Shown here: piece by piece, positions 1 to 11,833 of the stretch
Numbering within the stretch: the first letter of the stretch is position 1
How the letters are laid out: every line of letters begins with the position of its first letter
Assembly (NCBI GenBank): GCA_030063045.1
Contig: JAQSEB010000003.1
Coordinates: 620,001-684,000, forward strand
Reading direction: 5' to 3'
Length of the DNA: 64,000 nt
DNA from: Pratylenchus scribneri
Lineage: Eukaryota; Nematoda; Chromadorea; Rhabditida; Pratylenchidae
Notes under the pieces: model-generated
Told to the model about the DNA's origin: nothing
The model's input: only the letters and a program-made list of their open reading frames with translations
Database searches by the model: none
Program-made: the position numbers and the translations under genes

Positions 1-2279
1 AAAACATTTTAAAAAGGAATCCCGGAATTCGTTCAATTTTCCAGATTATCAATAAAATTTTTGATAATGAATTAATGAAATAATTTAATGAACATTTTGT
101 CATAACCTTGTTTTGTGCTTTGTATGATGACGGAATCACATTTTTTTTAATAAGAATAAGAAGCAATTTCAGCATAAAAAAGAGCAATATTCAAAAATGA
201 TAACAAAAAATTTCAATGAATGAAAATTCATAATTCAAATTCCCTTCCTTTTTTGTGTTTAAATCAGTGGAACAATGAGAAAAATGTGGGGGAATGGGAG
301 CAAAAATTTGTTCAATCTTTTATTAATTTATTATTAATTACCCATATTTGACACATTTTTCCCTCCCATTCAATTCAATTCTTCATTCATTTTTTTATCA
401 TTTAATCAATTCAATTTAATTTGCAATTTTCTCTCTGCTGATTTTAAAACAAAAATGTATTAATTCACGATCATAATTCACACAAATTAGGACACATTTT
501 TTGCCAAATTAATAATAAAAAAATTAACTATTTTTTTTGTAAATTTCTTTCATTAATAATTTCAAATCATAAAAAACTAATAAAATAAAAAATATGTCTA
601 ATTAAAAATGCAAAAATGCAAATTTGCAAAAATTATGAAAAAATTTAATCTAAAAAAAATAAAAAAATTATTTAGTTTTAAAATTTCAAAAATATTTTTA
701 AAAATATTTAATTAATTTGGCAAAAATATTTAAAAATAAATAAAATACCAAAAAATTTTGTAAATTTGCGCAAATCAGCGGTCGCCAAAATTTGAATTTT
801 GGGATTTTTTTTTGCGATTTGTGCAAAATCCATTTACGTCATTCGATCATCAGCAGGCAAATTCAGCAAATAATGCTGCCCTCCCTTCTTTCGGGAATTA
901 TAACAATATAAATGCCCATGTAAAAGGCGATTTGTGCGGGCGCAAAAATCATCAACCAAAAATATTGGTGGAAATTGGGCATTCATCAAAAAAGATGATT
1001 CGATTCCCATCCATCCATGTTTGTTCGCGCGGTCAAATATCACAAAGCAAAATCCCTTGTAGATCAAAAAAAGATCAAAAATGTGCGCGAGCACATACAT
1101 TTCGCCTATTTATGGCATGCGTCATTTACTCTAACATTTTTTGTGGATGATTTGCATTTTTCTATCCCAACTAATCCCTCTCATTTTCCACCCTTTTGGA
1201 TAAAAACAAATTTTGCAAAAAAATGATGATAAAATAGTGGCAAAAACACATTTGGTGATCTAATTTACTAGCGAAATTTTTTGCATTGATGAAAAATATT
1301 CTTAAAAATATTTAAATCTTTATCAATATTCAATTTTCCCTACCCAAACTAAAATCGAATTTGAAATTTTTTACTTTTTGGCAATGAAATTTTGAAAATT
1401 TTTAACTTTTTTTTGAAATCAAAATAAATTTTTGAAAATTTTTTTGAGATCAATTTTTTTAAATTTTTCACTTTTTTGTGAAATTATAAATTTTTGAAAA
1501 TATTTTTCCAAATTTTTCCAGTAAGTCCTATTTTTGTGCATTCGAATCGAATAATTCCACATAAGAATGTCATTTTTTAATTGCTCCACTAATTTTTGAG
1601 TGGGATAGGTGGCTTACTCATTTTATAGAGGTGCAGTTAATATGTTTGTTAATATTTTGTGTGAAAAAGAAATGTTTTTTTACTGATTAAAAGATAATTA
1701 CTAATTTAAGAAAAAAAGTCATAAATATTCTAGTGTTTTCAATAAATTCCATAAATAAAATTTAAATTTTTCTCTTTTAGGAAGCTAGGATAAGGCTAGG
1801 CTCTAAATTTTATTATTTTTAAGAGCCAAATTTTGACCCTCAAATAGTTAGTTCGAATTTTTCACATCCAAAATTCACTCCATTTGACCAATATTTCAGT
1901 AGTCTTTTTATCAATTAAAGAACATTTCTATCTTTAGCTTAATCCTTTTAAAAAGAGCATTTTGATATCAAAATGTTTGAAAAAAATATAATTTGTTCCA
2001 GAATGTTTTAGCAAAAATGAAAACCATTCAGTTTTGGTCAATTTTGCCCGCTTTTTGTTGATGACTTTCTACTACCTATTACAATCAGCATTTCCACGCA
2101 ATTAATTTAATCTCTGTCAATGCTTAAAATATATTATTAAATAGGCTAAATTTATAGCAATTTTCACTTGAAAAAATTTGATTTGTTTCGCAAATTCCTT
2201 TTCCATATTTCGCTTCTCACTATAAACTTTACTTTTTTAATTAAATATACCTAAAAGAAATTAAAATTAAAATTTTCAG
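1..2279. other. Upstream, AT-rich non-coding region of the first nuclear receptor gene
   Basis: No convincing coding exon is visible. Most of the stretch is A/T homopolymer-rich. A patch around 835-1230 is less AT-rich and contains short overlapping ORFs on both strands, but none shows a recognisable domain or a coherent splice context. It could hold promoter or enhancer elements of the receptor gene. A TTTTCAG acceptor lies at 2273-2279, directly before the first coding exon. Confidence 0.5.
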
Positions 2280-2286
2280 ATTTTAT
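2273..2286 (+). promoter_or_regulatory. Splice acceptor 7 nt before the ATG; possible trans-splice site
   Basis: A TTTTCAG acceptor is followed by 7 nt and then the ATG at 2287. In nematodes this arrangement is typical of spliced-leader trans-splicing, but cis-splicing from an unseen upstream exon would look the same. No donor or leader exon was identified upstream. Confidence 0.4.
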
Positions 2287-5200
2287 ATGGATTTTGATTA
2301 TTGGGAGCAGCTGGAACGCCCTCGGACCTCATTCACCGTATATGCCACCGATTATAATCATCAACAGCCACAAATAATGGCACAAAATTTTGGAAATTCT
2401 CATCAAAATTATCAATCACGAAAATTTGGCCCCAATAGCAATCACCGCACAATTCATTTGGACGATCAAGAAGAGCTGAATTCGATTCGATCAATTATGA
2501 TGGTGGGGAAAAATGGCCGAAAACCAGGCCAAAATGGCGATGAATATGAGGAAGAAGAGGAAGATGGAATGTTCGCCGATGATTATAGGCCAAATCAGCC
2601 ACCGCCAATGATGACGGCACATTTGATGGCCACACGAGGCCCAGGATTGGATGGAAGGACGACGAAAATTGTGAGGTGAACATTTCTGCTGGGTATAAAG
2701 GGAAAATGTTGGAATTATTTAGACGAAAAAATATAAATTTTAAATAATTAATAATAGTTTATTGAATAATTAATTAATTATATATTTAATTAGAATAATT
2801 TATATAATAGTCGGACAGATATATCGGTCATAAAACACATTTAGAAAAACTTTTATACCGGTAATACCGGTCATAAAATAATTTAGAAAAATATACATGC
2901 CGATAATACCGGTCTAAATAAAAATTAGAAAATTTTTACCGGTTAATATTATTTAGTAAATTTTTACCATTTTTATAAAATAATGAAAAAAAACTCTTAT
3001 ACCGGTAATAATTGTCACAATAAATTAAAGGAAAAAATTTGTATCTATTTAACTGGTTGAACTTACTAACCGACATGCGCGAGGGCATCGAGCTCGATAT
3101 TTTGATTATTTATTATTATTCATTAAACAAACAAATTGGCAATAAGCAAAAGGGAAAGAGAAAATTTAATATTCTGAATTCTCATAAGATTCTAATGGAA
3201 AAGTGAGATAAAATCTAACTACTCAAATTTGGTGAATGTCTTTTTCCACAGTGCATCAATACTATAATTTTTTTCTAAAAACCCCCAATGAGATTATAAA
3301 TATTAGAATTTAGAAGACTTTATCGATGGTTTAATATGAATCCAAAAAAGGACAATCAAATCAATCAAAACCACTCTCAATAACAAAAATAGGAGGAAAT
3401 TATCTCTTTATTTTTATTCCCTTCTCATCAATTTGGCTATAATTCCCCTTCCCCCTTCAATTTCCCCAATATTTTTCATTGGAACCATGAAAGTCTGTCT
3501 CCATTTAATTCCTTCCTCCTATTTTGTCCCTTAATAATTTCATCCAAAAACAAATTCAATAAAATTGAAAAATAATGTGAAATGAACCCCGCGCCATCCG
3601 CCTAAGTATTAGAAATTTTCCTTTCCTCAATTTTTTGTCCTTTCCACAAATTTTTGGGCCATCAACAACCGCCGGCTGCCTCTTCATTCCAATTTCAACC
3701 ATTTTAGGGTCGGTGGTTGACGGGCGCAAACACATCCATCCACCCTATCCAAATTCGCCGACAATTAAACATGCACACGCGTCCACAAAATTTTTGGTGA
3801 TAAAAAATTGTGGAAATTGGATGGACCATTTCATTTTTTCCTTTTGGAAACATTCTCCCCGCCATTCTTCCGTCATTTGCATTAAGAAAAATGGCTAAAA
3901 ATTGCAAATCACTTTACAAAGTGACCAATTTTTGCGCATGACTACGACCGAATAAAGCTGCTTGGCCAAAAATATTTCTAAAGTCCTTGTCATAATATTG
4001 TAGAATTAAAATGTCTTACCCCTAAAATCAAAGAATCAAAAAATTTTTGTGTGAAGAAATTAGCCTTTTTGTGGTGCCATAACTTGGACATTATAAAATC
4101 TTAGGATTTAGGATTACTCTCACATTGGATCTTTAGATTTGAGTATGGCAGAGTCGCTTCCGATTTGAGAAAATCGATGAATTTTCAAACCGAAATTTGG
4201 ATATTTTGCTCAAAATAACCGAAAATAGGAGAAACCGAAAACCGACTTTTTCAAAAACCGAAAACAGGATTTTCAAACCGAGACCGTCTAAAAATCGAAT
4301 CTGTCCTATTCTTGCTTTAGATTATGATTTAATTTTGTCAGGATATTTTTTTATGAAGAAGTCGATTTTGCCAAGTTTTATAATCTCATAATGATGTTTG
4401 ATTTTCCGAGACATAAATTTTTGTAATTTATTTATTTAAAAAATTTTAAAATAACTAATTTTGTTTTAACACTTTCCAATTTCCATTGCGCTGAATTGTA
4501 AAATTATCTTTCTTTTTAAAAATCGTTTTACAGTTTGCACCATCATGCGCTCTATTTAATGTTTACAAATTGATGAATTTTGCGCACCTATTTTTGGGGG
4601 CAATAGATTTGTGAGGATGCGGCGCAAAATACATTTCCATTGATATTGATCCTCCTTTCCACTTTCCATGTATTAACACCATATAGGTGTCCGCGAATAG
4701 TTCATTCATTTCCATTTTCGTTGTTGACAGCCGGGGATGGCGGCGCGCTCGAACGATTTATGGCGTGGGGATGACACGCGCCCACCTCTTATTATTCACT
4801 TTTTTATGGACGCGTATCACACTCATTCAACCATCCTTTTTTGATCTTGAATGATTGCGCGAGAGAGGCGTAGAGAACATTTTTATTATGGGGAAAATGA
4901 GCTGGGGATAACAAAAATGGATGAGACATTGAACCGTAGGGAAAAATGGGATGGCGGCTGGCTCCAATCGAAATATTTAATAATATTATTGACTGTCAAA
5001 AATTTTACAATTAACACAAACTTTTTTGGGTTGATATTTATCAATATAAAATGATTATTTTTTGGGTTTAATTAATTTTAAAGAAATTGTAATATTATTT
5101 TCGAAATGAATAAAATTGCCGAAATCATAAAAAAGGGTTCGAATTTAGGATTAGATTTCTACTTATATTTAAATAATGACTAGATTTTGGGCAGAGGATA

Positions 5201-8200
5201 GGGTTTAAAAATTCGATTTGACAAAATTTTATGGTCCCGATCCCGAGAAATGTTCTTTTTTGAAATTAAAATTTTTTAACAAATAAATTATTAATAAGTT
5301 TTGATAAATTATGCAATTTAAATTAATTAATAGAGAAATTTATAAAAGCAATTTTACAATTAAATCTACTATATGAACTGTGTAAATTATCAGTAAAAAT
5401 AAATTGAAGGGATTCTAAACTATTTTAATAATTAATATTATTTTCCAGTAAATATAATTTATAATTAAATTATAGGCTTAAAATCGAATTCATTGTTCAA
5501 ATTTTTAGAAGATTTGAAAAACTTACATCTACAATTCCCTTTCTTTTACCATTTGAAGAGTGTCCCGGATGGCTTCATCGCAAAATACTTCAAACGGACC
5601 ATCGGCTTCTTCCTCGTCAAATGCCAATCATTTTTCCCCTTCATCTTCCTTCCAAAATCGACAAAATGTCGTCATCGCCAATCGAAGGCCATCATCGCCC
5701 ATTCAATCTGCACATCGATCACCGCCCCATCATTCGAATGCATCCTCTCATTCGTCGTATCCGCCTTCCGTCTCCACAATGTCATCAACGGCATTTTGCC
5801 ATTCTCCATCTGCTGCCGGAGGAGTCAATGGCGAATCCGTTTGCGCAGTTTGCGGGGATGTAAGCCAAAGGGGATGGGAAAATTTTCTTAAGAATTTATA
5901 GGCCTGTATCGATGGGATAACGGAGGATGGGAGATAAAATTTACTAATGCCCAATTTTTGCCAAAATTAATAAGTTTTCTATATTTTGGGTCTAATTTTA
6001 TTATGAATATCTTCCAAGATTATGGATTCATTAATTAGAGTTTTTACACCTTTGAATTAAGCTTGGTTAAAATTTATTTTGATGTTAATTCATTGTCAAA
6101 TATTGGAGAAAAAATTTTGACTTTTCTTCAGGCATTCATCAAATTTACATCCTATTAAGTAAAAAAATTCAAGGAAAATTTTTTTTCTTAATCCCGGATA
6201 ATTTAACTAGTTTAAAAATTATATAATTTTAATCCAAACCTAAATTCATTAATATTTATACATCGATAAATGGTCATAAAATTTCCTTATTTAAAAGTTT
6301 TATAATTTGATTGTTTCCTAAATGAAATTGTATATATTTTAGGGCCATGCCAAATTACATTATGGCGTATTGGCCTGCTATGGTTGCAAAGGCTTTTTTC
6401 GGCGCACATTGACCGGTAATAATTATGAAAATTATTTTTAATAAATTAATAATTTATTTTTTTCTGTTTTAATAATTATTTCATTAATTTTCAAAATTTA
6501 TTTTATTTTTTCATTTCTCCAATTTCCCATAAGGCAAATACCGTTATGTGTGTCGTTTCGGCAACAATTGTGTGGTGGACAAATTCCAACGGAACAGTTG
6601 TCGATGTTGCCGTTTCCAAAGATGTTTGGATGTTGGAATGGATCCGAAAGCCGTCAGACCAGATCGGTAAAATACTTTAAAAATTTTATTTAATTAAACA
6701 TTTTTATCCTTGGGCAGAGATTTGACCGGAAAACAGAAAGTGCCGCGTAATCGGAAAAGAGCAATGGACGAGGAATTGATCAATCATATGGTGGGATAAA
6801 TAAAAATACATTTTAGGAAAAAAAAGAAAAATGAATTTATAAATAATTTAAATAAATTTAAAAATTTACTAATTTAGAATTGTTTAAAAAATTAATTTTT
6901 TAATCAAATGAAATTTTAAAGATGCGCCTCAAAGGCGACGATTGGTCAAGGAAAATTCCGCTGGATGCTAAAATGTTGCTAATGCAATTGCTCAATATTG
7001 AATCAAAGGTAAGAAAATTATTATAGCTTATAAAATAATAAAATAAAAATTTATTAAATTAATCAGCCAGAAAAATCCCTTCCCAAAGCCATAAAATAAA
7101 AATTAAAGTCTGTTTAATAAAATTTAATTTTGATGACAAATATTTTGTCCCTACAAATAAATTGGTTCATTGTATAAAAGAATTAAATCATATTCTAAAA
7201 AATTTTAAAATAATTTCATTTTTTGAAGGTTGCCAAAGGCGATGAATCCTCACTGGATAATCAAACAACAAATTCGGCAAATTGGTCACCCCCGCCCGAG
7301 TCCGCCTCAACACCAAAATCATTCACAAATTCATTGGATGGATTTGGCACATCCGGTGGCCCAATTAAAAATGTTGTTTCCTTGAAGGATTTATTTGAGC
7401 AAAAGCCGTCGAACACACGAAGAACGGAGGTGGGAAAAAATTTTAAAAAATCAAAGTGATGAAAATTTTAGTGAAAAATTAATCATAAAAGGTATAAAAA
7501 TTATTTTTTTTAATTTTGTAGAAAAAAGTAAAAATTAATTTTATTTAATTTTTCGAATTTTTGAAAAAAAATTTTCGAATTAAAAAGTTTTTAATTTTTC
7601 AAATTAAAAATATATATTTTACTTACATATTTTTTTTCGAATTTTTTAAAAATTATTTTTATTTAATTTTAAAGAATATAAGAATTATTTTATTTAATTT
7701 TTTGAATTTAAAAAATTTATTTTTATTTATTTTTTTTTAAATTTTTATTCGCAGATGTCCTATAAGCCGTCGAGAATGGCCCGGGCCGAGGAATTGCCAA
7801 AAATTGCACATCGCGGTGCCATTGCGGCCGTCGATTGGGTCGAATCATTGGATGAATTAATTGAGCCAACAATGCCATTGGATACCCAAGACAAGGTTAA
7901 TTTGAGTTGTGATTTTTTGTGTTTCATTCCGGAAAAATTTAATTCTGATTTTTTGTGTTTCTTTCCGGAAAGTTTTAATTCTGATTTTTGTGTTTCTTTC
8001 CGGAAAGTTTTAATTCTGATTTCTTTCCGGAAAGTTTTAATTCTGATTTTTTGTTTTTCTTTCCGGAAAGTTTTATTCTGATTTTTTGTGTTTCATTCCG
8101 GAAAGTTTTAATTCTGATTTTAGTGTTTCTTTCCGGAAAGTTTTAATTCTGATTTTTTGTGTTTCTTTCCGGAAAGTTTTAATTCTGATTTTTTGTGTTT

Positions 8201-11200
8201 CATTCCGGAAAGTTTTAATTCTGATTTTTTGTGTTTCATTCCGGAAAGTTTTAATTCTGATTTTTTGTGTTTCATTCCGGAAAGTTTTAATTCTGATTTT
8301 TTGTGTTTCATTCCGGAAAGTTTTAATTCTGATTTTTTGTGTTTCATTCCGGAAAGTTTTAATTCCGATTTTTTGTGTTTCATTCGGAAACTTTTAATTC
8401 TAATTTTTGTGTTTCTTTCCGGAAAGTTTTAATTCTGATTTTTTGCATTTCATTCCGGAAAGTTTTAATTCTGAATTTTTCTGTTTCTTTCCGGAAAGTT
8501 TTAATTCTGATTTTTTGTTTTTCTTTCCGGAAAGTTTTATTCTGATTTTTTGTGTTTCATTCCGGAAAGTTTTAATTCTGATTTTTTGTGTTTCATTCCG
8601 GAAAGTTTTAATTCTGATTTTTTGTGTTTCTTTCCGGAAAGTTTTAATTCTGATTTTTTGTTTTTCTTTCCGGAAAGTTTTATTCTGATTTTTTGTGTTT
8701 CATTCCGGAAAGTTTTAATTCTGATTTTTTGTGTTTCTTTCCGGAAAGTTTTAATTCTGATTTTTTGTTTTTCTTTCCGGAAAGTTTTATTCTGATTTTT
8801 GTGTTTCTTTCCGGAAAGTTTTAATTCTGATTTTTTGTGTTTCTTTCCGGAAAGTTTTAATTCTGATTTTTTGTGTTTCTTTCCGGAAAGTTTTAATTCT
8901 GATTTTTTGTGTTTCATTCCGGAAAAATTTAATTCTGATTTTTTATGTTTCTTTCCCGAAATTTATATATTTTTTGTTTCATTTCAAAATTTTATATTTT
9001 GTGTTTCATTGGAAAATACACATTTTATTAAAATAATTTACAGATTTCCTTGGTCAAAGCCGGATATGCTCCATTAACAATTTTCAATTTTTCTGCCCGA
9101 ACTGCCCAAAATACGATGAATCCGGACATCCTTTGTCTTTGCTCCTATTCATATGTGCCTCGGAAATTGCCTGCCGATTTCAATGGATCAAAGTCAGCTA
9201 AAAATAAATAAAAATTATTTTTTCTATGAGATAAAAAATTTTCAGCCATTTGTCCAACAATTTAATCGATCGAACATTGAATGAATTGGTCGTCCCACTG
9301 CGAAGATTGGCATTGCGTGAGGAAGAAGTGGTGGCATTGAAGGCGATCATTATTTTGGATCCAAGTATATCCAAAATAAATTCATTCCAAACAAATTTAT
9401 TTCCTAAAAAGATGCAAAATGCCTTTCGCCCGAAGCGCAACGCGGTGTTTCGGAATTGCGTGACCGGGTGCAGGATATGCTCTTCCAAGTGGTGAAGGAA
9501 TTGCATCCAACACAAAATGCTGCCTCACGTTTTGGCAATTTACTATTATTGTTGCCAACAATTACGGTGAGTGAATGAATTTATTTTTTTGCCGGATTAA
9601 AGCTGATAAACCTTAATTTTGTAATGTATCAAAAATTAGAGTAGAATTTGGCTTATATTAAATCTTGGGTTTAAAGATTACATGAAATGTTATCATTTAT
9701 GACTTTTATTACAATTTTGATATATTCGTATTTTATTTTAAACATTAATTAAGATGTTTTAAAGTTTAAAAAAAAACTAAAATAGCACTTTTTAATATGC
9801 TAATTTTGAATAAAATGATTATAAGTATACTATATTAAAACTGTTTAAAATTATTAAATTTTATTATTTTTGATATTGGTTTAAGTAAAAATCAAATAAA
9901 AAATACCATTTTAAAAAGGTCTCTGAGGTACATTAATTGAATTAATTTTTGCCATAGTTTAATTAAAAATAAAAAAGACTCTATTAAAAAAATAAATTTT
10001 TAATTAGATTCTTTAATTAATCTTATGAGATCTTAAACTTAAATAATTGATTTTAGTCTTTATTCTCGAATCCATTCAGACTCTTTCCGGACTAATGTGT
10101 GAGAATATGCAATTTTGTCAAGTTTTCGGCTGGACCGATCCATTGCTAAATGAGCTATTCGAACCTTCTGGAGATGATACTAATAAAGGTGGCGGTGCAG
10201 ATCAATTTGCTGCATTTTTGGATGATTCTGGTGCCGGCGGGCTAATGCCCATTTCATATAGTCCACCGATTTTGTCGGATTCGCAACATTGCTTAAATCC
10301 AGCCGATATCAGTCTTCATGTGAGAGCTTTTTGATATTCACAAATTAAAGAAAAGAATTATTTTATATTTTATAATATTAATCCTAACAATTAATCCAAA
10401 ATAAACAGTTTAATTTAATTGGATTTATCTTTTTGGATATTTCGGAAATGTTTTTTGTAAATGAATTTTACTAAATCATCAAAAGTCTAATATTAAAAGC
10501 TTTTATCTCATAAAAATCTTATAAACCTTTTTTGATATTAAAAAGATTGATGACCAAAATGTTATGGCCATTAAAAAAACCGAAAACTATCAAATTTGTC
10601 TTATTTAATCGCTTTTTGTCCTTATCTTTTTGCCAATTTCCAATTAAATCCAGTAATTTTGTTCTTAAATAAAATCTTTAAAAAAGTTTACTAGCTAATT
10701 AGTCAATTAAAAAATTTACTCATGTGCCAAAATTCGGATGAAAAATATTTTCAATTTCAATTTTATGCCAAATTTTCAGTCAAATGAGCAAACATCGCCT
10801 TCCTCACTGCCCCGTAATTTGGCCTCATCCCGGCTTTCTGTCGGTTCCGCATCCACTTCATCCTCATCACCGCCTACATATTCCCCCGTATCACCCGACT
10901 TATCCTCTTTAATGAAACCATCAAATTCAACGGAAAAATGCGAAATCAGTACGCAAACCGATGAAATCGCAGGGAATCAATTTCCGATTGCCTCAAGTCA
11001 AAATGTCCCTTCGGAAATGGGCGGCTATTCCTTCTACACTTTTGATGAACACTCCAATTCGAATCCATTAATTTATGGGCATCAGGTGCGTATGTTTTTT
11101 TAATAAATGGAAAAATAAGATTTAAATATTAAATTATATAAACTTAATTTAGATCCCAAAATCAGAATTTATTCTTAATTCGATTAAGCATAAATTGGAT

Positions 11201-11833
11201 ATAGAAAATTCCCATTTAATTGAAGTAATTTTTCCAGTTAAAAATTAGAAATTAATTTTTTCGGTTGCAATAAATTTATCCAGAAATTTTGTCGAAAAAA
11301 TAAAGTCATAACTTGGTCAAACCTTGTTCCATTTTAAAACCAATCCTCCTCTAAACATAATTTTTTAATTTAAATCTAAGACCTTTGTCTAACTTATACA
11401 TTTATGGCCTAAGAATTTCCGATTTTTCTACACAATTTTTGGGTTAATTAATATTTTTTTTGATATTTTATTGAAATTATCCAATGATTCTTTTAGCTTA
11501 AAATTCTATCAAATTGAAAATTCAATGAAAATTTCCTAAATTCTCCCATTTAAGGATGATGACGTCACAAATTTTGCCTCTCAATCGCCTTTTCCCTCCT
11601 CATTTTTCGACCATCATCACAATGGTCCCATCACGGACGATTGTGCCAGCCAACTTCATCACAGTGATGACCTCAATCCCCTCAATCCCCTAAATCATCC
11701 AACAAATTCCATGGAATTTTCCACTGCCACCGCCGCCGCCGTCGATGACGACGATGAATCCCTCCTCTTCGATGGGCCCACCGGCCGTCATCATCATTCA
11801 ACCACCGATGACCTCTTTGGATTAATGCAATAA
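2287..11833 (+). CDS. nhr-31: Nuclear hormone receptor, NHR-31-like (C4 zinc finger DBD plus LBD), 14 exons
   Basis: Proposed exons: 2287-2675, 5559-5859, 6343-6415, 6534-6666, 6718-6790, 6922-7008, 7229-7429, 7755-7895, 9044-9192, 9246-9364, 9412-9566, 10080-10319, 10780-11085, 11555-11833. All phases agree and give 881 aa. The DBD (about residues 225-300) starts CAVCGD, has the unusual P-box CYGCKG, continues GFFRRTL, and its second finger contains CRFGNNC and NSCRCC. It is followed by MDPKAVRPDRD and KQKVPRNRK, which I associate with C. elegans NHR-31. The LBD (about 420-690) includes FNFSARTAQNT, ALKAIIILDP, RFGNLLLLLPTITTLSG and a terminal PLLNELF helix. A Ser/Pro-rich tail of about 190 residues follows, with an ISTQTDE motif. 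C. elegans NHR-31 is reported to regulate V-ATPase genes in the excretory cell. The protein would be a nuclear DNA-binding transcription factor. Joining the 2287 exon to the rest is the weakest step: the phase fits, but a start at ATG 5569 would give a shorter isoform. The paralogue identity is from memory. Confidence 0.85.
2815..3010. repeat. ACCGGTAATA-rich degenerate repeat
   Basis: The motif ACCGGT, or near versions such as TACCGGTAATACC, recurs about six times, separated by AT-rich spacers like AAATAATTTAGAAAAA. Unit length is irregular (about 45-60 bp). It could be a decayed transposon end or a local tandem repeat; no clear terminal inverted repeats were seen. Confidence 0.4.
4145..4310 (-). 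repeat. Dispersed CGGTTTT-rich repeat, copy 1
   Basis: Read on the minus strand, this segment shares blocks such as TCTCCTATTTTCGGTT and AAAATTCATCGATTTTCTC with 31860-31985, in the same order. A third, more diverged copy lies at 17985-18275. The three copies lie in different introns or intergenic DNA, so this looks like a non-coding mobile repeat family. Confidence 0.5.
7905..8995. repeat. 36-bp intronic minisatellite with CTTTCCGGAAAG core
   Basis: About 29 tandem copies of a 36-bp unit fill nearly the whole intron between the exons ending 7895 and starting 9044. Each unit has a CTTTCCGGAAAG or CATTCCGGAAAG palindrome, then TTTTAATTCTGATTTTTTGT. Variant units (single T/A switches, one-base deletions, shortened copies near 8010-8090) suggest repeated unequal exchange. 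Because 36 is divisible by 3, long periodic ORFs appear on both strands; these are artefacts of the array. Confidence 0.95.

Larger units (their letters stand above)
2676..5558 (+). other. Large first intron of the NHR-31-like gene
   Basis: This 2.9-kb stretch has no supported exon. It contains CCGGTAATA-rich repeats (about 2815-3010), one copy of a dispersed CGGTTTT-rich repeat (about 4145-4310), and two patches less AT-rich than their surroundings (about 3590-3870 and 4540-4870). The second patch includes clustered GGCGCGC and ACGCGCCC motifs just upstream of the exon with the alternative ATG at 5569. It may be an internal promoter or enhancer; this is inference only. Confidence 0.4.

Noticed and set aside
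834..1226. Overlapping ORFs upstream of the NHR-31-like gene
   Set aside because: They occur on both strands and in several frames, with no domain and no matching splice partners.
7755..9077. Long periodic ORFs on both strands (CFIPESFNSDF- and KHKKSELKLSG-type repeats)
   Set aside because: They are translations of the 36-bp minisatellite, which lies in an intron flanked by good splice signals and in-phase LBD exons.
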